Below are positions 10,985 through 20,225 of a DNA stretch of 64,000 nucleotides, in pieces. Where the stretch lies: positions 21,826,001-21,890,000 of the forward strand of contig OX485806.1 of assembly GCA_950295325.1 (NCBI GenBank), read 5' to 3'. Source of the DNA: Polytrichum commune (Eukaryota; Streptophyta; Polytrichopsida; Polytrichales; Polytrichaceae). The position numbers and the translations under genes are program-made. Positions within the stretch are counted from its first letter, which is position 1. Each line of letters starts with the position of its first letter. Below the pieces are notes generated by a model, which worked only from the letters and a program-made list of their open reading frames with translations, ran no database searches and was not told the origin of the DNA.

Positions 10985-12087
10985 TGCCCTCCAGACACTG
11001 GGATTACTTTGGTGGAGTTGTTTGGGGGCATTGGCACAGGATTAGTAGCCGTACTGGAGGTTGGCCTTACGGTCAAGCGGTATGTCTATGTGGACAACTC
11101 TCAAGTGTCCACCCGTGTGGCTCGTCATCATCTTCACCAGTTGATGGTGTTGTACCCACAGCTGTTACACCCGAATGCCATTCGTGGGTGTTTTTCACGT
11201 CTCCCTCGTGATGTCACACTCATCAGTGAGGCCGACTTACGACACTTAGGTCTGGTGGATATGGTGATTGCGGGATGGCCATGCCAGGGCCATTCACATG
11301 CTGGAGCAGGCGGAGGACTAGAGGATCCTAGGTCTACTCTATTTTGGAACCTCATCCGCCTCATGCAGTGGTGGTATTCTCACCAACCTTTCCCTCCAGG
11401 GTATATTTTCGATAATGTACCTTTGTTGGGAGACTCTTGGGACAAGGTGTTGGAGCAGGCGGAGGACTAGAGGATCCTAGGTCTACTCTATTTTGGAACC
11501 TCATCCGCCTCATGCAGTGGTGGTATTCTCACCAACCTTTCCCTCCAGGGTATATTTTCGATAATGTACCTTTGTTGGGAGACTCTTGGGACAAGGTGTT
11601 GGAAGGCGATTATTATGTTCGTCAATACCTTGGAGATCCCATTTTTGTGGATGCCGCGAGCATTGATTCTTATGCCCACCGGCCTCGGTGGATCTGGACC
11701 AACCTCGTACCATCATTTACTTTAGCTGCAGCATTTTTTGCGGTGCCTCCATCTTTTGATCAAAAGATAGATGACATCGTGGATCCAAACCGGACTTTTT
11801 TGCCGGTTGTTCGAGATGATTTACCCCCATTGGCATTGGTCAACAAAATGGGGGCACCACGGCGGGCCTTTCCCACATTTATGACGTTTCCACAGTCATT
11901 CGCTTTCCGCGATAGGGGGCCGGGTATGGTGTGGGATGTTTACACCAAAACCCACACCGAACCATTGGTTGACGAACGGGAGCGTGCCATGGGATTCCGC
12001 ACTGGCACCACCGCAGCTCCTGGCCTTTCTGAGGGCCAACGACGCTTCGTGTTGGGCCAAGCTATGGATCTTCATACCATGGTGTAG
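10985..12087 (+). pseudogene. Cytosine-C5 DNA methyltransferase domain in the gypsy pol, broken by a 149-bp duplication
   Basis: C5 methyltransferases methylate cytosine using S-adenosylmethionine. Motifs run in canonical order. Motif I, LVELFGGIGTG (Phe at 11021), binds cofactor. Motif IV is GWPCQGHS (catalytic Cys at 11282-11284). Motif VI reads DNV (11411-11419) where the family has ENV. Motif VIII is HRPRWIW (about 11677-11697). PRRAFPTFMTF and a motif X-like GQAMDL (about 12055-12072) follow. A 149-bp direct duplication (11302-11450 and 11451-11599) shifts the frame and ends the first frame at 11470; the second copy stays open to 12087. The domain lies between protease and RT. Its order is unlike plant DRM enzymes, whose motifs are rearranged. 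No target-recognition or chromatin-reader domain is evident. Confidence 0.85.
11302..11599 (+). repeat. 149-bp tandem duplication inside the methyltransferase
   Basis: Sequence starting TGGAGCAGGCGGAGGACTAG at 11302 is repeated exactly, as far as can be read, from 11451. The period of 149 is not a multiple of three, so the reading frame changes. Removing one copy reconnects the frames on either side. The near-identity of the copies marks it as recent. Confidence 0.93.
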
Positions 12088-12420
12088 ACTGTTGCTTTAT
12101 GTCTTTCATTGCAAAGACATCGTGATGACCAGTGGTTGCCTCTAGGGGCAAAGGACTCTAGTCAGGGGGCACAGCGGTCCACACCCATGGAGGAGGGAAT
12201 TCACGCCATGGTTGGAGAAGTCGAACGAATTTTTCAATTCAAGCAGCATGTGATGGAGGAGCTTCGAGCTCAATATTTTTACACAACTTCGGTTTCATCG
12301 CCTCCGGTGGTAGCTTCATCATCACATATTGGTGGTGATGAAGAAATATCAGACTCTAGTGCTAGCACCGAGACTAGGGGCATGGTTAATGCCCCCTCCT
12401 CTCATTAGCAATTAGAGTTT
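12088..12420 (+). other. Linker between methyltransferase and RT of the gypsy element
   Basis: A Ser/Glu-rich open stretch (best frame 12109-12408) separates the methyltransferase end from the RT. It probably belongs to the polyprotein but has no recognisable domain. Stops at 12085-12087 and 12406-12408 interrupt the joined frame. Confidence 0.5.
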
Positions 12421-13423
12421 GTGCCAGCATCAGGTGGTTCTCCTTTGGTGGAGAGGGAGACTACAGAGTTTGATGATTGGCCATTGGAATTAGGCCCTCA
12501 TCTCACTGGTGCTGAGGCACGGAAGGTACGAGCATTCATTCGCTCGTACCGTAGGTGTTTTGCTTTTAGCCTTCAGGATCTTGAAGGTTATAAAGGAAAA
12601 CCTATCCACATTCAGTTGGAGGACGACCATCCCATTTTTCGGAGACCTTACAGGCTCAGTGTTTCCGAGCGGATTGGTGTTCAGGCTCGTTGCCGAGAGC
12701 TCTTGGCAGCAAGGCTAATCAAACTTTCCAACGGGGAGTATGATTGTGCTACGGTTATGCCATCAAAGAAGGATATCTTTGGCAATTGGACGGAGAAACG
12801 GATATGTGGGGATTACCGTCCAGTTAATCGGAAGACCAAGTCGGATCGATATCCCATGCCAATCCCATAGGAGTTGTTCGATGCCATCGGATTTTCTCGG
12901 GTCTTTAGCACCTTGGACTTGAGATCCGGATATCACCAACTTCCATTACTTACGGGAGATTGGATGAAGACCGCATTTTGGGGAGTTGATCATGATGGGA
13001 AGGATCAACTATACCATTGGAAGTTTCTTCCATTTGGCCTCAAGAATGCACCTGCTGAGTTTCAGAGAGTGATGGACCAAGTCCTCTCTGGCTTGCCTTT
13101 TGCTCGGTGTTATATTGATGACGTGATCATCTTTAGCAAAACACCTCAGGAGCATGTAAGGCATCTTCAAGCCGTTTTTGAGCGATTACGGCGGTGGGGA
13201 TTGCGCTTGCACCATGGCAAGTGCAAGTTTTTCCATGACCGGCTGGCATATCTGGGACATGTGATTGTTCCAAGAGGTCTTGGTGTACAACAAGCTAAGG
13301 TGGACGCCTTGCAGAAGATCCCGGCACCGTTCGATGTGCCGAGACTTCGTGCTTTCTTGGGTTTGACGAATTATTATCGTCGATTTGTCAAGAACTTTAG
13401 CTTGATCGCCAAGCCTCTTACCA
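12421..13423 (+). pseudogene. Ty3/gypsy reverse transcriptase, 5' part (interrupted by LINE)
   Basis: RT copies element RNA into DNA. Visible motifs are HPIFRRPYRLS, KRICGDYRPVN, FSTLDLRSGYHQ, FLPFGLKNAPAEFQRVM, the catalytic YIDDVIIFS (about 13110-13138), HGKCKFF, YLGHVI and FLGLTNYYRRFV. One TAG (12868-12870) stands just before ELFDAIG. The frame is cut after AKPLT at 13423 by the LINE, and the missing continuation is found exactly at 40331. The motif set is typical Ty3/gypsy. Confidence 0.93.
13407..13423. repeat. 17-bp TSD of the LINE, left copy
   Basis: CGCCAAGCCTCTTACCA occurs here and at 40314-40330. Deleting the intervening DNA plus one copy restores the gypsy RT reading across the junction (SLIAKPLT then ILTSKDQ). 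This is direct proof of one insertion event. Confidence 0.97.
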
Positions 13424-14321
13424 GAAAGACCTCACCGAGGTTAAATCATGAGAAAACTTACAAGCCCCCGAGGGGGAAGAACCCGAGCCCAGTCGGGTTT
13501 GGGCGGGAAGGGCCAGAACAAAGGCCGAACGCCGACAGCCTAGGAGCCTAAACGGTGGCGGGAAGGGGGAACGGCCCCGGGGCGCGGGGGCCAGCCAGCA
13601 GGGAGAGCCGAAGAGGAAGCGCAGCTGGCGACCGCCACGGTCGCCACCTGTCAGAGGTCCAGCAAAGCAGGGGAGGAGGTCTCAGGGCCTCCGGGAAGGG
13701 GGAGCCAGGTTGCACGCGCGTAGGCGAGTAACGAGGTTAGTCGTAGACATCGAGGAAGGAGTAGTCCTAGATGTCAGGCGGCAATTCGAAGTTGAATCGC
13801 GGGATGCCAAGGTCTGCCGCCCATCGGTACACACCGACGAGTGAACCAGAGGTAGGAACTCCCGTTGTTCGAAAGAGTTGAAGGCAGTCCTCTTTCGTGA
13901 GGATGCGCGGAGTTGACGACGAGGCAAGCTCCGGGGGGAAGAGTCGCGCAAGGCGTCTCTCAGCGAGGGACTCGCTGAGGAGTTCGTCCACCTCGCCGGT
14001 GACTTGTGCATCCAGGTCGGCCTCGGAGATGCCGAGTCTTCTAAGCGTGAATCGGTTCGGATTCGGCCTTGGGCAATTGGCCGCAGTTGGGTAGTAGGAG
14101 CCAAAGGGGGGCCGCTTGAGAACTCAATGTGGGTAAAAAGTGACCCTATCGGCACTCTTGTGAGGGGACGTCCCTATGTCCCTCAACGCTTCATCATTAT
14201 GTAATCCTGGTGGTGGGTACTCCTGATGTGATTGAGATGGCGGCCCGGTACCCTCCCTCTCCTCACGAAACGTGGTGGGGTGGGTCTTGGTGGCGTTAGC
14301 CTCCGCACGTGGCTGCTGTTG
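13424..14321 (-). other. 3' region of the LINE, possible extra ORF
   Basis: Downstream of ORF2 the GC-rich 3' segment contains an open frame on the minus strand from about 14100 to 13767. It includes SEADLDAQVTGEVDELLSES and a C-terminal stretch ending ELPPDI. It reads like real protein but has no good start codon and no family I recognise. It may be part of the 3' UTR or a decayed small ORF. Confidence 0.35.
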
Positions 14322-16541
14322 CTACGGTGTGGGGGTCCCTCGACATTTGGAGAGTGATCCAAAAGGGCATTTCACCTTCTTCCTGCTGGTCGGGTTAGGG
14401 CGAGGTGGTGAGGGCGGGGCGTCATTCTCATTCCTGGTTCGGTCGATTTCTCTAAGGAGCTCTTCAAGTTCCTGTGGAGAGTCGTCTTTAGGTAGCTCCC
14501 GTGGCTCTCCCTGGTCCCCGTGGCGTGCTTGAGTCGTTGTTGTATGCTTCTGATGCGTCGGGTGGCTCTTACGGGGACCAAAGGTGCATTTGGTTTTGCT
14601 TCGACTTGACGGCCGTTGTGGATTGGCTTTTGGGTATCGGGTGCCCTGGATGTCTCCAGGGTATTGCCGGTTGGGGTGTATGTCCCCAAGGGGAGATCGT
14701 TGTGTGTGGTGCGTCGTCGTACCTGTCTGTGTCTCTTGTGCCGGTGTCCAGATGGTAAGTGTAAGAGATGGCCCTCCTGGGCCATGTTCTTCTTGTCTGT
14801 GGACGTCCAGTCGAGGTTGTGCTTCTGGATCAACTCCTGGCTCCCTGTTCTCCTCGGCTAAGTCGTGTATCTCTGTCTGAGTGGGTCTGTCCGGAGGAAT
14901 GTGTGAAGCATCCTGGGGTTGCCAGTTATTGGCAATGTCTTGGACGAAATCGTTTACTCTCTCTTCGAAGTCTGCTTGTGCTACAAACTTTGCCTCAGGG
15001 TCCGGGGATGGCGATGTTATGTGGATACGGATCGGTGGCGTAATCCATGCTCCTAATTCGCGAGGGAGGAACTCCTGGTGAGGTGTGGTGTTCCATTTGA
15101 TGCTTGTGTTACTTGCTCTCCCGAAAATGCTATGTGCTGTCCATATTTGTTCAAAACATGAAATCATTTCGTGTCTTTTTTCCTCGTTACGCTTGTGTCG
15201 GAATAGCTCCTTGTAAGCTTCCATGGCACAGTAGATCGTATTTCGCCATGCCCTCCATAAGACTGCTCCGAGGTGGACTTGGTCGTCGCTGAAATTGTGT
15301 GCCACCTTGCAACACCATATGGCCCAAAGCAATTGCGCACGCAGGATATCCCACGGCGTTTCAGCGTTGATGGTGACGGCAGCCGCAATATCCCATCTCA
15401 GTTCTTCCTCCACACTTGGACCAGGGGGGTCCATCATGAGGCCGCGGCTAATCTCAGGCCACGACGTGTATCCGTTGGTAAGTCCGGCCACTCTTCTGGT
15501 GTTGCGGAACAGTGTCCAAGCTCGACTAACTTCATAGCAGTCTCGAAATGCATGTTGGAGTGTTTCTCGCTCCTGCTCTGGGCAAATTTGGCAGGCACTC
15601 GGGAGACCGATGCGCTCCCTCCAAGCACCGACCGGAAGACCCTCAGTCAATATTAGCCACTGCATGGCGGACACCTTCCGTGGGAGGTGAGGATGCCATA
15701 TTCGATTGAAGAATTTGGCGCGTGCTTTGCTGTCGAGTCCAGCTGCTTCGAGCTCAGCGTCCACTGGCATCTGATGGTGTTCCTGTTTTAAGGCCACTCT
15801 GTATCCTCGCTTCGTAGTGTAATTCAGTATTGTTGTGTCAGGGAGTATACCAATTCTTCGCCAGAGCCACTCCTTCGGGTCCCATTCTAATTGACTAACC
15901 CAAGTGTTGCCCCATAACCATAGCAGCTGTTCGTCTTCGGGGGCCTCGTCTGGGTTGTAGTCTATGATTGTGTGTCTGGGTCCTATTGTTCTAACTACTC
16001 TCACCTCTCTTGTTCCAGCAGGGAGTCGTTGGGAGTGACTGATGAGGTGAAGTTGTTCAGTAGCATCTTTCCTGTATAAGGTGGCCTCTGTCGGGTCTAT
16101 GTGACTAATGTGGTATACTTGTTGGATGCTGCCGTCAGCTTCTCTCAAGGCTACCCACTGTCCTACTTGCTCTATTGGCATCGGTGTGGACGCCCAAGGG
16201 ATACTATGGAGGACTTTGGCATACAATGGAGGAGCTACCCTGGTGCGTCGCAGCCTGTCGAGCTCGGGGAAGGTACGCCATCCTCGTCCATCCTGTCGAG
16301 CAAAGTCCTGGAGTTGACGGTATCCTCTTTCTGCCCACCACAACATGTTTGATCGCGGTGTTGTTCCCCATTGGATTCCTTCCTCGCTGGTAAGTAGTCT
16401 ATTGCCGAAGATTGGTTGCCTAACAATTTCGGACCAGCTTGTGGGGGCTTGTTGTTCGAGGCCTGTCTGGAGTGTACGCCATGCTTTCATCACGCCCTGC
16501 CACATCGTTGATCCTTGCTTAACCAGGTTTGATGAGTTCAT
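14322..16541 (-). CDS. LINE ORF2, C-terminal part with zf-RVT-like domain
   Basis: This is the distal part of ORF2, split from the RT by the solo LTR at 16542-18482. The segment with KFFNRIWHPHLPRKVSAMQW, then ACQICPEQERET and LQHAFRDC, resembles the zinc-binding zf-RVT domain found after RT in plant L1 proteins. A long Gln/Pro/Thr-rich tail of some 250 residues follows, with two similar Cys-Phe-Gly boxes (KCTFGP near 14600 and KCPFGS near 14350). No RNase H motif is evident. The frame is open throughout; the apparent start Met lies at the insertion junction and is not a true start. Confidence 0.8.
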   Translation of the reverse strand: MNSSNLVKQGSTMWQGVMKAWRTLQTGLEQQAPTSWSEIVRQPIFGNRLLTSEEGIQWGTTPRSNMLWWAERGYRQLQDFARQDGRGWRTFPELDRLRRTRVAPPLYAKVLHSIPWASTPMPIEQVGQWVALREADGSIQQVYHISHIDPTEATLYRKDATEQLHLISHSQRLPAGTREVRVVRTIGPRHTIIDYNPDEAPEDEQLLWLWGNTWVSQLEWDPKEWLWRRIGILPDTTILNYTTKRGYRVALKQEHHQMPVDAELEAAGLDSKARAKFFNRIWHPHLPRKVSAMQWLILTEGLPVGAWRERIGLPSACQICPEQERETLQHAFRDCYEVSRAWTLFRNTRRVAGLTNGYTSWPEISRGLMMDPPGPSVEEELRWDIAAAVTINAETPWDILRAQLLWAIWCCKVAHNFSDDQVHLGAVLWRAWRNTIYCAMEAYKELFRHKRNEEKRHEMISCFEQIWTAHSIFGRASNTSIKWNTTPHQEFLPRELGAWITPPIRIHITSPSPDPEAKFVAQADFEERVNDFVQDIANNWQPQDASHIPPDRPTQTEIHDLAEENREPGVDPEAQPRLDVHRQEEHGPGGPSLTLTIWTPAQETQTGTTTHHTQRSPLGDIHPNRQYPGDIQGTRYPKANPQRPSSRSKTKCTFGPRKSHPTHQKHTTTTQARHGDQGEPRELPKDDSPQELEELLREIDRTRNENDAPPSPPRPNPTSRKKVKCPFGSLSKCRGTPTP

Positions 16542-18482
16542 TGTAGGAGTCCAAATTCGACGGAAGTACGGAAATACGGAAATACGGATTCAATTTCCGT
16601 ATTTTACCTTGCTTATCTGAAGATAATAGGGTCTCTTAGGACAAAATTAATTGTACCAGGAAATAGAGTATTCTAACCCCGCCTCGTGCGATAAAACCAC
16701 TCTAAATAAGTACTATGACCGGTCCGTCAAATAGGATGGGCGGACCATGTAATCATGGTCCAAACCATTGGTCCGGACCAAGTAACGGACGCGCCAAGAT
16801 TACCCAACGGCCCGGAAGTGGCGGTTATAACGGGCCTTATGACGGTTGGGGGAAAAGAAAGCCGTTGGTAACAATGTTAGTAAAACCGTTGGGGAGAACC
16901 GCCGGAAAACGGTTGGTAACCATTTTCCGTTAAACCAAACGGTAACAGGGGAAGGAAGAGGGAGGAAGGATATTTAAGGGTCCCTTCCTTCTCCCTCCCA
17001 CTTTTTTCTGAAAAGGGCAACATGTTGAGAGAACGAGTGGTGAGGTGTTAATTCTTTCGAGCCGCCAGCAGTGGGATTTCTGGGACTCTGCACTTTTCAG
17101 TCACCGGCAGTGGGCTTGCCGGGACTCTGTGGCAATTAGACGGAAGGGAAGGAATCCGGAAGAGAGGGAGTTTCCGTGGTTGAGCCGGAAACTGAGAGAA
17201 GAGGAAAATGCCGGAAGCACGGGAAGAGGATCAGAGGGAACCTATCCCGGTTCCGCTCAAAGCCCTCATCCCTGCAATTCCGAGGGAAGATAGGGAGCTA
17301 CAGGAGCTCGCGGAGGATCTCCGGGTTATGGGCTGCGCGGGGTTCCTTCTCAATTGTTGTATTGCGATTACTCCTATTCTGAATAAATGTCTTTACCTCT
17401 CACTCCTTGACTTCTCTTGATTGATGTTTGCGTGAATGATCTGGAGATTGCTAGTGGAAGAAAGAGAGAGAGCATGAGGGATAGGAGTTCCGGATAGGAC
17501 ATGAGAGAGGAGACCCGGATCAGATCCGGTTATCGCCTTGTAGATCCTCTCTGAGTGTAGTGGGAGGGAAACCTCATTAATCCGGTGGGTTGGGTAACGT
17601 CTAGGTGGGATAGCCGCTGGGAAGATTGGGTGAGATCCGGAAGGGATCCGGACTTACGCCAATTTTATCTTCTGAAGAGGTCCCACCGTCCTTAGACGGA
17701 CCTATCCGGATTGGTGGTACGGATCGCCCAGTTAGCTCAGATTGAGTAGAATCCAAGGTAGAGGTAGCCGGACAGATCCGTCGGACGGAGAAGGAGAGGT
17801 CCGGATCAGTAAGGATTCCGGATTGGAGGCCACCTCCGGAGTGTAGTAGGAAGAGATCCTCATGGTTCCGGATGTCTAGGTAACTTCCCGGTGAGATAGC
17901 CGTGGGGAGGATTAGGCAAAGGTCCGGAAGGGTTCCGGACTGATCTGATCTTCTGAAGGGGTCTCCTCACCGGTGGACGGGACAATCCGGAAAGTGGTAC
18001 GGGTCACCAACTCATCCCATCGAGTAAGATCTCCGGTCGGAATCCGGACTCTTCTGGTCACTGTGGTCTCAAGAAACAATCCGGATCTCTCTGCGTGACC
18101 TGCCAGGACGGACCTGATCAATCCGGATTGGTTGTAAGGGAGTTTCTGGATTCTAATCTTATCAAGGACGTCTTCACCGGAAGAAACCACCTATTCTAGA
18201 GGGTAGACGTAAAGGGGTGGGTAAGTATTATAAAGAGGACCTAGAAATAACATCCGGAGAGGCACACTCCGGAAAAAGGTTAGGAATGTCCCCAAAGACC
18301 AAATATCCGGAAATTAGGATTTCCGGAAATTTGGCTAAGGAAGAGGAAATAAGCAGGTACGGAGAGTTTTAGACCTCCTACACTTCACAGAATCCCTGGA
18401 CGATACTAGGGTCATCCGGACAACCCGGATTTGGCACTTAAAACCGCCAATCCGGATCTTTTGGTGTTCGCGTGTTCCCACA
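16542..18482 (+). mobile_element. Solo LTR, family B (1941 bp) in LINE ORF2
   Basis: It starts TGTAGGAGTCC and ends GTTCCCACA (TG...CA), with a perfect 5-bp TSD, TTCAT (16537-16541 and 18483-18487). Removing it rejoins LINE ORF2 between WIMN and SSNLVKQG. It has a TATA-like TATTTAAG (16971-16978) and a polyadenylation signal AATAAA (17382-17387), which sets plus-strand orientation. The long downstream part is full of TCCGGA/GGATCCGG words and holds two related ~130-bp blocks (about 17620-17760 and 17905-18035). Its starting sequence does not recur inside, so it is one LTR and not a short two-LTR element. Confidence 0.88.
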
Positions 18483-18487
18483 TTCAT

Positions 18488-20160
18488 TATCCAATTTGCA
18501 CTTGAGGGCCATCGGCCTCTCCTTGATTGTCTCGTTTGTGCCACTCTGTGTCGTACCAAGACCTTCCATGGTTCGTACCTTGCTGTCAGTCCCCTAATTA
18601 GCAGTTTTACAAGTAATGCTGATGCTTGCCATTGGGGGTCGAGGTTTTTACTCCGCCCCAAACGATTGGAAGTACGGCTGTGGCCCACTTGACCCTGGCT
18701 CGGGTGCAGGATACTTCCTTCCCCGACCAGATGTAGTTGCGCATTGTTGTCCGGGCAAGCTTGAGGGCGTGGCCCGACAAGTCCATGCAGGAAGCCAAGT
18801 ACCAGATTGAGGAGAGTATCACTTGATTAGAGACCATGATGCGGCCTACAAGTGAGAGTTTATTGCTAGCCCATTTGTGTAGGTGCTTCCTGATTTGGCC
18901 TAACATTTTGCTGTCTTTCTCCTTCTGTGGGATCCGCAGGCCGAAGGGGTAGCCCAAGTATCGTGTGACTTCCCCTTGCTGGAGCCATTTGAGGCCCGCT
19001 TCCTCGCCCCATTGCCATGTTCTTTCGGTATGAGAGACCCACACTCCCACTGATTTATGGAGGTTGAGTTTTGCGCCTGATGCAGCTCCAAATCTGGTTA
19101 TGACGTTGATGGCCATGTCCATATTCTCCGGGGTACCGTCTAAGAGCAAAAGGGTGTCATCAGCAAACATCTGGTTGGTAATTGTTGAGTTGTCAAGGAG
19201 TTTGAGGCCTTGCACCTGGCAGTCGGGATGCTGTAACATTTGTCCTAAAACATCTACAGTCAGGAGGAATAAGTATGGAGTTAGGGGGCAGCCTTGCCTC
19301 ACCGACCGCTGGAGTTTAAAAGGTTTGGAGAGCTCTCCGTTGATGATGATTGTTGCAGATGCGCTCGTGTTTAGTGACATCACCTGGTCTATCCATTCGT
19401 TGCTGAAACCCATCTTTGTCATTGCTTGCCTTAAGAACTTCCAGCTTACTCTATCATAGGCCTTCTCGAAGTCCAAGAGCAACATGTTGAGGTCTTGCTT
19501 GTTGTCTAGTGCCCATTCAATGGCTTCGAATGCCAGGAAAACATTGTCTAGTATGCAGCGGTTAGGTACAAATCCCGTTTGGGATGGCAGTATCCAGTGG
19601 TGTAGAAGGGGTTTCATTATGTTAGCGTAGACTTTGGCCACCACTTTGTACAGAGTGTTGAGCAATGAAATAGGTCTATAGTTCTGAATACGGATTCTAT
19701 CTTCGGATTTCGGTAGGAGAGCTATCTTACTGACGTTTAATTCTGCCGTGATGCAGGCCTGGCTGATGGTTTCTGAGACGAATTCAAAGATATCCGACGA
19801 GATGTCTTCCCACAGCTCCTGGTAGAATTCCACGGGAATAGAGTCAGCCCCCGGTGCTTTCCCTGTGGGGAGCTGTTTCATCGCATTGTTCACTTCTTCT
19901 GGCGTAAGCGGTTGTAGTAGCTCAGCATTGTGGGCCTCCGTTACCGTTTGTTTCAGGTATGTGAAACAATCCTCTCGTGCCTCCTCGTTGGCTTCGACTG
20001 CCTCGTCCCATGTGTATAGATTTTCGTAGAATTTAAGGATGTGCTCCTCCAATTCAGTCTGTTGTGTGATGAGTCTCTCCCCCTCTCGCAATTGGGTGAT
20101 GGGTGCAGGTTTCTTGTGCCCCGAGTGGTGTTCGAAGAATTCCTTCGTGCATCGGTTGCC
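18488..20160 (-). pseudogene. LINE ORF2 reverse transcriptase
   Basis: RT motifs are GKAPGADSIPVEFYQ, NYRPISLLNTLYKVVAK, LDFEKAYDRVSW, RSVRQGCPLTPYLF, the catalytic MFADDTLLLLDG (about 19139-19174) and RYLGYPFG. These are diagnostic of L1-type LINEs. The main frame is 18607-20091. Continuation past 18650 needs a one-base shift in a run of A residues, after which LDPQWQASALLVKLL reads on to the solo LTR at 18487. Upstream, the frame passes through RVGNRCTKEFFEHH, split by the TIR element at 20171. Apart from that frameshift and the insertions the domain looks intact. Confidence 0.92.
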
Positions 20161-20170
20161 GACTCGCGCC
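20161..20170. repeat. 10-bp TSD of the TIR element, left copy
   Basis: GACTCGCGCC occurs here and at 29029-29038, immediately outside the two terminal inverted repeats. Joining across it restores the LINE coding sequence (WARVGNRCTKEF). Because of chance matches the shared sequence can be read as up to 12 bp. Confidence 0.93.
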
Positions 20171-20225
20171 GGACGAAGCTATTTTGCGAGCGTTGAGCGG
20201 TGAGCGGTGAGCGGTGAGCGGTAAC
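20171..20225 (+). repeat. Left TIR with GAGCGGT heptamer repeats
   Basis: AGCTATTTTGCGAGCG is followed by four GAGCGGT-type heptamers. The right end (28990-29028) has the inverted form with about two to three heptamers, so repeat number differs between ends. Confidence 0.85.
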
